Shown: positions 58,450 to 64,000 of the stretch, one piece after another
Position numbering within the stretch: position 1 is the first letter of the stretch
Layout of the letters: every line of letters starts with the position of its first letter
Source of the DNA: SHVZ01 sp044223515
Lineage (GTDB): Bacteria; Pseudomonadota; Alphaproteobacteria; SHVZ01
Assembly (NCBI GenBank): GCA_044223515.1
Contig: JBGALV010000008.1
Span: 11,508 to 75,507, forward strand
Direction: 5' to 3'
DNA length: 64,000 nt
Position numbers and translations under genes: made by a program
The notes under the pieces: generated by a model
Told to the model about the DNA's origin: nothing
Seen by the model: the letters and a program-made list of their open reading frames with translations, nothing else
The model's database searches: none

Positions 58450-58997
58450 GCGCGGCGCGGGTCGTCCTCCTCAACGGCGTCGGCAGCGTCGGCAAGAGCT
58501 CCATCGCCCGGGCTTTGCAGGCGATTGCGTCGCGGCCGTTCCTGCATGTGCAGATGGATACCTTCATCGAGATGCTGCCGAAGGCGTATCTCGACCACCC
58601 CGACGGGCTGACCTTCAGGACCATCGAGGAAAACGGCAAGCCGTCGGTCGTCATCGGCAGCGGCGAGGTCACGGGGCGTGCCTTCCGCGGCATGCGCCGC
58701 GCGATCGCGGCGATGGCGGCAGAAGGCAACGACCTCATCGTCGACGACGTCCTGATCGGCGGCGCCGGCGACTACGACCGCCTGCTCGCCGGGGTCGCGT
58801 TCTACAAGGTCGGCGTCTTCGCACCGCTGGACGTGCTGGAGGAGCGCGAGCGCCGGCGCGGCGACCGGATGATCGGCCTCGCGCGCTGGCAGTTCGACCG
58901 CGTACACAAGGGGATCCGCTACGATCTCGAAGTCGACGCGAACATCGCGACGCCGGAAGCCTGCGCGGCGCTGATCAAGGAACGCTTCGGGCTCTAA
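58446..58997 (+). CDS. Chloramphenicol phosphotransferase-like P-loop kinase
   Basis: 183-residue P-loop protein of the CPT family. Walker A is LLNGVGSVGKSSIA; HVQMDTFIEMLP and DLIVDDVLIG follow, as in chloramphenicol 3'-O-phosphotransferase and its many cousins of unknown function. GTG start overlaps the dihydroorotase stop. Antibiotic resistance should not be assumed; the context gives no drug link. Confidence 0.85.
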   Translation: MSAARVVLLNGVGSVGKSSIARALQAIASRPFLHVQMDTFIEMLPKAYLDHPDGLTFRTIEENGKPSVVIGSGEVTGRAFRGMRRAIAAMAAEGNDLIVDDVLIGGAGDYDRLLAGVAFYKVGVFAPLDVLEERERRRGDRMIGLARWQFDRVHKGIRYDLEVDANIATPEACAALIKERFGL

Positions 58998-59749
58998 GGC
59001 TTGCTCTTGAGCGCCTTCGCCGAGGCTTCCCAGTGATCGGGATGGACCCAGGCCTTGACGAAGGCCTCGGTCTCGGCGGCGTCGACGGCGCTTCTGAGCT
59101 GCGCGTCGTGGGCACGGGCGATCGCCTTGAACCCGCGCAGCACGTGAGCGCTCTGCTTCAGCATCGGCGCCAGCAGCATCTCGACCGCCGCGTCGGCGTC
59201 GTCAGCGACGGAATCGGCGAGACCCAGGGAGGCCGCCTCCGTCGCCGAAAGCATCGCGGCGCTGCCGAGCAGCCGGAGCGCGGTCGACGAGCCGACGCGC
59301 CGGATGAGGTCGTAGCCGCCACCCCAGCCGGTGGTGACGGCGAGCCTGCCTTGAAGGAATCCGAGACGGGCCTGCGCCGCCATCGCGCGAAGATCGCAGG
59401 CCAGCGCCAGCTCGGCGCCGCCGCCGAGCGCATCGCCGTTGAGGCGCGCGATCACCGGCACCGGGAAGTCGCGCACGGCTTGCAGCGCCGCCTTGGCCTC
59501 GATCGAGAAGGCTTTCGCGGCTTCCGGATCGCGCACCGCTTCGAGCTCCCTCAAGTCGCCGCCGGCGGCGAAACACCTGTCGCCTGATCCTGTCAGCACC
59601 GCGGCCTTGATCGTCTCGTCCTTCGCGTGTTCGCCAAAGACGAGATGGACCTCGGCCAGAACCGCCCTGGACAGCGCGTTGCGCTTCTCCGGCCGGTCGA
59701 TGACGACCCGCAGCACGTCGCCGCTTCTGGAAACGATCAGGTGGGTCAT
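58994..59749 (-). CDS. Enoyl-CoA hydratase/isomerase family protein
   Basis: 251-residue crotonase-fold protein. VVIDRPEKRNALSRAVL, RCFAAGGDLRELEAV (oxyanion-hole loop) and NGDALGGGAELALACDLR (CoA-binding Gly-rich turn) are clear. The second catalytic-loop Glu is not obvious in LQGRLAVTTGWGGGYDL, so the activity may differ from hydration. ATG 59749 shares a base with the stop of the upstream gene. Convergent with the kinase gene (CTAA overlap). Confidence 0.93.
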   Translation of the reverse strand: MTHLIVSRSGDVLRVVIDRPEKRNALSRAVLAEVHLVFGEHAKDETIKAAVLTGSGDRCFAAGGDLRELEAVRDPEAAKAFSIEAKAALQAVRDFPVPVIARLNGDALGGGAELALACDLRAMAAQARLGFLQGRLAVTTGWGGGYDLIRRVGSSTALRLLGSAAMLSATEAASLGLADSVADDADAAVEMLLAPMLKQSAHVLRGFKAIARAHDAQLRSAVDAAETEAFVKAWVHPDHWEASAKALKSKP

Positions 59750-61047
59750 CACGCGGTCCTGTAGAGCATCGGCGGCGGTGGCGGGGGCCGCCCTTCGATC
59801 GGCGGCGGCGCACGGTCGAGGAAGCCGGGATTGCGGTCGAGGAAGGAAGTGGCGAGCCGCGATCCGGGCAGGTCCATCGACCAGTAGCGGTCTTCCGGAT
59901 AGGGCCCGCCGACGGCGCGGCGCAACGCGTTCTCCTGCTCGTTCAGCTGCTCGAAACGGGTCGGCGCTCCCGGCGGCGTGCCGAGGCCGTCGATGAACTC
60001 GGCACAGGCCTCCTCGATCGCCTCCGGCCCGGCCTCGGTCATGCGAAGCCCGAGCCCGTCGAGCTGGTCGCCGTGCCAGAGGCAGGTGAGGCGCCGCTCC
60101 AGGATCTCAGCGAAGTCGAGCGGCCGGCCGGTCGCGATCTCCTCGATCCGCTTCGGCAGCAGCAGGTGGCCGGTCTCGAGCTCGGCGAAGTCGCTGATGT
60201 AGCCGTTGATGCCGAGCAGCGGCCGGCCGAAGGCGCGGCCGATGTCGGCGGGACCCGAGAAGCACTGGATCAGGAACGCCGACCGCGCGATCGCCCAGAC
60301 GTCGAAGAGCGGGCTGCGCTCGGCGTCATGTGCGACGTCGTGGATGTGCGGACCCCTGGCCGGCAGGGGCGGCATCGAGGCATCGCCGATCCTCACCACC
60401 GAATACCCGCGGCGCACCAGCATCTCGATCGCCGGCGTGTAGTTGGCGATGGTGCAGTCGCGGAAGCGGTTGAAGACGTGCTGCTCGTTGTAGCCGGGCG
60501 AGCGCGCATGGAGCACGACGAGCGGGCGGGCGAGGTCGATGCCGGCGCGCTCGGCCGCGGCGCGACCTTCGCTCTCTTCCTCATCGGTGAGGGTGAGCGT
60601 CGCCTGCCGGGGCCGGCCGCGATGGGCGTGGTGATAGATCTCGCTCGCCAGTCGCGAGGCGCCGCCGAAGACGACATGGAGATCGGCGAAGTCGAAGCGC
60701 GACTGGTCGCGGAACAACGTCGAGGCGACGCGGAAGAGGATCTGCGGGTCGAGCGCGAGGTCGTCGACGATCTCGAGCCCGCGCATCGCCAGGCTCGCCA
60801 TGCGCGAGTTCATGCGATGCGAGAGCGGCAACGGCAGGAAGAAAACCTGATGCGTCTCCGCCGGGAACAGGGTGCGGAGGATGTGAGGGTCGAACCAGAT
60901 GTGGCCGATGAAGTCGACGCCCGGGAAGGGATAGACGACCGGCTTGCGCCCGTCGCGCCGGGGCGTGATCGCCCGGCGGGCGGCGGCGACGAAGGCGCCG
61001 ATCTCCTGGTAGCTGACGTCGCGCGAGTTGGCGAAGGACGGCGGCAA
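59749..61047 (-). CDS. TIGR04372-family putative glycosyltransferase
   Basis: 432-residue soluble protein. VVLHARSPGYNEQHVFNRFRDCTIANYTPAIEMLVRRGYSVVRIGD and FDVWAIARSAFLIQCFSGPADIGRAFGRPLLGIN match the TIGR04372 type, a GT-B-like family. The C-terminus is Pro-rich. The apparent start is TTG at 61047, six bases after the MFS stop, without a clear ribosome site. Donor and acceptor unknown. Confidence 0.8.
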   Translation of the reverse strand: MPPSFANSRDVSYQEIGAFVAAARRAITPRRDGRKPVVYPFPGVDFIGHIWFDPHILRTLFPAETHQVFFLPLPLSHRMNSRMASLAMRGLEIVDDLALDPQILFRVASTLFRDQSRFDFADLHVVFGGASRLASEIYHHAHRGRPRQATLTLTDEEESEGRAAAERAGIDLARPLVVLHARSPGYNEQHVFNRFRDCTIANYTPAIEMLVRRGYSVVRIGDASMPPLPARGPHIHDVAHDAERSPLFDVWAIARSAFLIQCFSGPADIGRAFGRPLLGINGYISDFAELETGHLLLPKRIEEIATGRPLDFAEILERRLTCLWHGDQLDGLGLRMTEAGPEAIEEACAEFIDGLGTPPGAPTRFEQLNEQENALRRAVGGPYPEDRYWSMDLPGSRLATSFLDRNPGFLDRAPPPIEGRPPPPPPMLYRTA

Positions 61048-61053
61048 CTTGGA

Positions 61054-62316
61054 TCAGCTCTCTCGCTTTGCCGGGACCGAGAGCAGAAGGGCGAGCCCGC
61101 CGACGAAGAAGAGCAGGATCGTCGCCATGCCCCAGCGCTGGCTGCCAGTCGCGCGCGTTACCTCGGCGAGCAGCAGGGGGCCCAGGAACGCCGTCGCCTT
61201 GCCGGAGAGCGCCATCAGCCCGAACAGCTCGGCGCGCTTTTCCTCCGGCGCGTGCCGTGCCATCCAGGTGCGTGACGCCGCCTGCACGGGGCCGAGGAAC
61301 AGGCCGACCAGCAGGGCCGCGATCCAGAACACCGCCTTCGACGTGCCGATCAGCACGGCGACGCTGGAGACGATCAGTCCGGCGAGCGCCGAGACGATTG
61401 CCGTCCTGGCACCCAGCCGGTCGTCGACCCAGCCGAACGCGGCCGCGCCGATCGCCGCGGTGACGTTGAGCGCGATGCCGAACTGGATCACCTCGGCGAA
61501 GGAGAAGCCGAAGGTGCCGGCGGCGTAGATGCCGCCGAAAGCGAACATCGTGGTGAGGCCGTCGGTGTAGAGCATGTTGGCGAGCAGGAAGCGCCACAGC
61601 GCCGGCTCCCCGCGCGCCTCGCGGATCGTGCGGGCCAGCGTCGAGATCCCGATCTTTAGCGCGGTCGAGGGCGGGTATCCGCGTCCCGGCGCGTCGGGGG
61701 TGAGGAAGACGAAGGGCAGCATGAACGCCAGGTACCAGAGCGCGGTCATCGGCGCGGTGGCGCGGATGTTGGCGGCCGCCTCCTTTCCGACGCCGAACAG
61801 CGGCGTGTCGGTCTGCACGAAGCCCAGCAGCGCCAGCGCCAGGCAGCCGAGACCGCCGAGATAGCCGATGCCCCAGCCCCAGCCGGAGAAGCGGCCGAGC
61901 CGCTCGGGCGGCACCAAGCCCGGCAGCATCGCGTTGTAGAAGACGACCGCGAACTCCGCGCCGAGCGTCGCGATCACGACGAGCGCCAGCGCCAGCGGCA
62001 CGTCGGACGGCGTCGGCTTCACGTTCCAGAGCAGCGCCGTCGCGCCGATGCAGAGCAGCGAGAACAGGACCGCCCAGAGCTTCCGTCCGCGTCCCTGGTC
62101 GGCGATGGCGCCGAGCGCCGGGGCCAGCAGCGCGATCGCGAGCCCGGCGATCGAGGAAGCGTGCCCCCACTGCGTCGTGCCGGCGGTGGGATCGATCGCC
62201 ACCGCCTCGGTGAAGTAAGTCGCGAAGATGAAGGTGACGACGACGGTGAAGTAAGCCGAGTTCGCCCAGTCGAACAGGCACCAGGCGGCGAGCGCGGGCT
62301 TGGAGGCGCGGGTCAT
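61054..62316 (-). CDS. MFS transporter, Atg22/UMF1-like
   Basis: 420-residue membrane protein with about 12 helices. AAWCLFDWANSAYFTVVVTFIFATYF at the N-terminus and GWGWGIGYLGGLGCLALALL, with APEEKRAELFGLMALSGKATAFLGPLL near the end, are typical of UMF1/Atg22-like major facilitators, some of which export amino acids. First gene of the operon with the TIGR04372 and enoyl-CoA hydratase genes. Confidence 0.92.
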   Translation of the reverse strand: MTRASKPALAAWCLFDWANSAYFTVVVTFIFATYFTEAVAIDPTAGTTQWGHASSIAGLAIALLAPALGAIADQGRGRKLWAVLFSLLCIGATALLWNVKPTPSDVPLALALVVIATLGAEFAVVFYNAMLPGLVPPERLGRFSGWGWGIGYLGGLGCLALALLGFVQTDTPLFGVGKEAAANIRATAPMTALWYLAFMLPFVFLTPDAPGRGYPPSTALKIGISTLARTIREARGEPALWRFLLANMLYTDGLTTMFAFGGIYAAGTFGFSFAEVIQFGIALNVTAAIGAAAFGWVDDRLGARTAIVSALAGLIVSSVAVLIGTSKAVFWIAALLVGLFLGPVQAASRTWMARHAPEEKRAELFGLMALSGKATAFLGPLLLAEVTRATGSQRWGMATILLFFVGGLALLLSVPAKRES

Positions 62317-62391
62317 GCGCGGTCGATCACGCCAGAGATGCTGAGGAAGGGCAATGCTGGAATTGGCCAGTTATTATGCCTGACCATAGCT

Positions 62392-63990
62392 TCAGTTGAT
62401 TTTGAATCGGTTACGAACGGCTAAAAGAAGAAAAAAAAGAAACGCCGCCCCGAGAAGGGATTGGAGCATTGAAAGAATCTCGACCAGTAGGGGAACCTTA
62501 ATCGTCCATCCAAAAAGTGGGTCGAAATGCGAAAAGAGTCGCGTGAGAACATCCTTTCGCGCGGGGTTCAGGCCACTTGCGAAGGGTAGGGCACTGCCCA
62601 GGGTAAATGAGACGAGATCGGCGTCGAACGCAGAGCGAATGCTTTTGTCAGTGAGAATAAGATAGAGAAAGTGAAAAACGCCCGTAGTTGCAGCTAACCA
62701 TATTGATGGCCTAAGAACGCTTCGCCCAAAGCCCGAGATTGTGCCGTAGCCAAACAGAAGAAGAGTCAATGAAATGGCGGCAAGTCGGCTTTGTCCATCA
62801 TCTCGCGACCAAAGAATCCCGCGCTCTGCCTGCCGTTCGAGAATGAACAGCTCTCTTTCAATATCATGAGCATGGAGGTCGGCCATCGTCTTGCGGAGGC
62901 GACGGATTGAAGCGACCGTATTGATGTCGTTGGTCCAAAACCGTCGGAGCGTTTTTCTCCTACTACCGAAGTATATTTTCATCCCAATGACATGAATCGT
63001 GTGGATGTCGTCGGCGGCGGGCAAAATGGGCGGTTGGTAAAAAACTGCGTTGGTCAGATACAAAGATACAGGGCAACGTCGCTCCAAATTTACGACACCT
63101 ACGCAGACGGCACTTTCAAACGACACATATCCAAAAAACTTTGATGAGTCTGCGTTGAGGACCCGATCGCGCGCTAATTGTCCCTGCGGCGTATCTGGCC
63201 CGCTGCCATGATCCGGGGGGCGTTGAACTTTCTCAACTCCAGACAGATTGCACCCTTGTGCGAAGTTTGCGTGGTCGAACATTAACCTGCTTCGGAAGGT
63301 GCAATTCGCGAAGCTGACACGGTCATTCAGTTGGCAGTGCGAGAAGACAGCTTGGCCGCCGAAAACTGTCTCGGAGAAGTCACTGAAAGCCATTGGAAGG
63401 TCCACATTAAGGATGGGCCAGCCACCAATTACCGAATGCGAAAAGTCGGCATCATTCTGAAAGTAGGCTCCAGCAAAATTTGTCCTATGACCAAACTTTG
63501 CTGATGCGAAGCGGCACGCTGGACCGAAGCCACATCTGCTGAAATTTGTATCGTCGCCAAAACGAGCTTCGGTGAAATCAATTGCAAACCCAAATATAGC
63601 GCCGGAGAAGTTGGAGGCGTTACCAAAGCACGCTCTACGAAAACTCGCTGAGTCGTCAAAAATGGCATCCGCGAATTGAGCGTGGCCTACGGCCCCAGCG
63701 TCAACATCGAGGCCCCCGAATGTCGCACCTTCGAAGCTTGTGCCTTGAGGAAAAACGAAATTGGAGAATGAGAGGGATGGCATAACGGAACGAAAGTCGA
63801 CATCGGAAAAGTTGGCGCCGTTCCGCGTCAATAAGGGCAGGCGATCAAGTCGTGCCGCTGAAGCAAGGTCTTCCAGTTCAGACTTCGACAGCTGCGCTGC
63901 CTTTCGGTCTAGATCGAGCCTTCGCACATCATCTTTTGAGAGGACGGTACAAAGCCAATTATTCCACATTGAAGCACCGAGCAGAGCCAA
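62392..63990 (-). CDS. Pentapeptide-repeat membrane protein (possible 5' end outside window)
   Basis: Up to 532 residues. Residues about 58-245 contain many pentapeptide-like repeats (NFSGAIFGFAIDFTEARFGD, FASAKFGHRTNFAGAYF), predicted to form a quadrilateral beta-helix. A charged linker follows, then three or four membrane segments near 400-525 (LAAISLTLLLFGYG, WLAATTGVFHFLYLIL, LLGAAFLFFLLLAVRNRF). The C-terminus resembles membrane pentapeptide proteins with ion-channel-like tails. ATG at 63969 or TTG at 63990 could start it, and the frame stays open to the window edge. Base composition is near 50% GC, unlike all other genes here. Confidence 0.8.
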   Translation of the reverse strand: MALLGASMWNNWLCTVLSKDDVRRLDLDRKAAQLSKSELEDLASAARLDRLPLLTRNGANFSDVDFRSVMPSLSFSNFVFPQGTSFEGATFGGLDVDAGAVGHAQFADAIFDDSASFRRACFGNASNFSGAIFGFAIDFTEARFGDDTNFSRCGFGPACRFASAKFGHRTNFAGAYFQNDADFSHSVIGGWPILNVDLPMAFSDFSETVFGGQAVFSHCQLNDRVSFANCTFRSRLMFDHANFAQGCNLSGVEKVQRPPDHGSGPDTPQGQLARDRVLNADSSKFFGYVSFESAVCVGVVNLERRCPVSLYLTNAVFYQPPILPAADDIHTIHVIGMKIYFGSRRKTLRRFWTNDINTVASIRRLRKTMADLHAHDIERELFILERQAERGILWSRDDGQSRLAAISLTLLLFGYGTISGFGRSVLRPSIWLAATTGVFHFLYLILTDKSIRSAFDADLVSFTLGSALPFASGLNPARKDVLTRLFSHFDPLFGWTIKVPLLVEILSMLQSLLGAAFLFFLLLAVRNRFKIN

Positions 63991-64000
63991 TCGTATGAAC

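Noticed and set aside
58446..58997. Chloramphenicol resistance gene
   Set aside because: Only the general CPT-family P-loop fold is visible; most members have unknown substrates and no resistance context is present.
1..64000. tRNA, rRNA, transposase, integrase or phage genes
   Set aside because: No cloverleaf-like sequence, rRNA segment, transposase, integrase or phage structural motif was seen on either strand.

Overview
The window is about 68% GC, densely packed and mostly free of non-coding DNA; no gene-free stretch exceeds 300 bases. The hemC-hemD-Mic60-like-hemY series, an EcfG-like GGAAC promoter element and family-level similarities point to an alphaproteobacterium, probably a Rhodospirillales-like soil or water lineage. 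The species cannot be named from sequence alone. No rRNA, tRNA, CRISPR array, transposase or phage gene was seen.

Layout. 1-5556: glutathione peroxidase (cut by the window edge) with a sulfite-oxidase-like molybdoenzyme, a nitrate/sulfonate/thiamine-precursor-type ABC importer, a membrane class III nucleotide cyclase and a PaiB-like protein. 5579-12186: Rieske, EVE and YciI small proteins, gpsA-tsaD, then a block of four accessory genes (phosphatase-like, GNAT, amidohydrolase, DODA dioxygenase) associated with GC-rich inverted-repeat elements and lying between tsaD and hemC. 12302-16224: heme genes hemC, hemD joined in frame to a Mic60-like membrane coiled-coil protein, and a frameshifted hemY. 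16232-18437: DUF1194 protein and ceramidase-like hydrolase. 18446-28822: five glycosyltransferase/phosphatase genes with an NTF2-like gene and a PPP phosphatase, divergent from a strange ABC protein with an inactivated and internally duplicated ATPase domain, a cyclic-nucleotide-binding protein and a methyltransferase. 28856-37863: exopolysaccharide locus (GH18-like protein, initiating sugar transferase, flippase, Wzz/BY-kinase-like protein with a dead Walker A, Wza-like lipoprotein, polymerase-like protein, WecG/TagA transferase). 37955-42940: GMC oxidoreductase, nitroreductase, LysR and an MFS pump.

42927-54534 is a catabolic region. A nine-gene leftward operon carries a 2Fe-2S flavin reductase, an SDR, a PaaA-like di-iron protein, gentisate 1,2-dioxygenase, a small unknown gene broken by a homopolymer indel, a fumarylpyruvate-hydrolase-like protein, exonuclease III, a CoA-ligase alpha-like protein and a phosphotriesterase-like protein. 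It is divergent from a TRAP transporter operon that ends with a MarR regulator. Two near-palindromic sites sit in the shared intergenic region. The inference is import of an (aromatic) acid, hydroxylation and gentisate-type ring cleavage under MarR control.

54511-62316: ECF sigma factor divergent from a DUF4142-cupredoxin pair, a TPR-dihydroorotase-kinase operon, and an enoyl-CoA hydratase/TIGR04372 glycosyltransferase/Atg22-like MFS operon. 62392 to the end is a pentapeptide-repeat membrane protein of much lower GC, probably acquired.

Several genes look broken or fused by single-base indels (hemD junction, hemY, a glycosyltransferase at about 22665, the small gene at 47190). This may reflect assembly indels rather than biology and should be kept in mind for every length-based statement.
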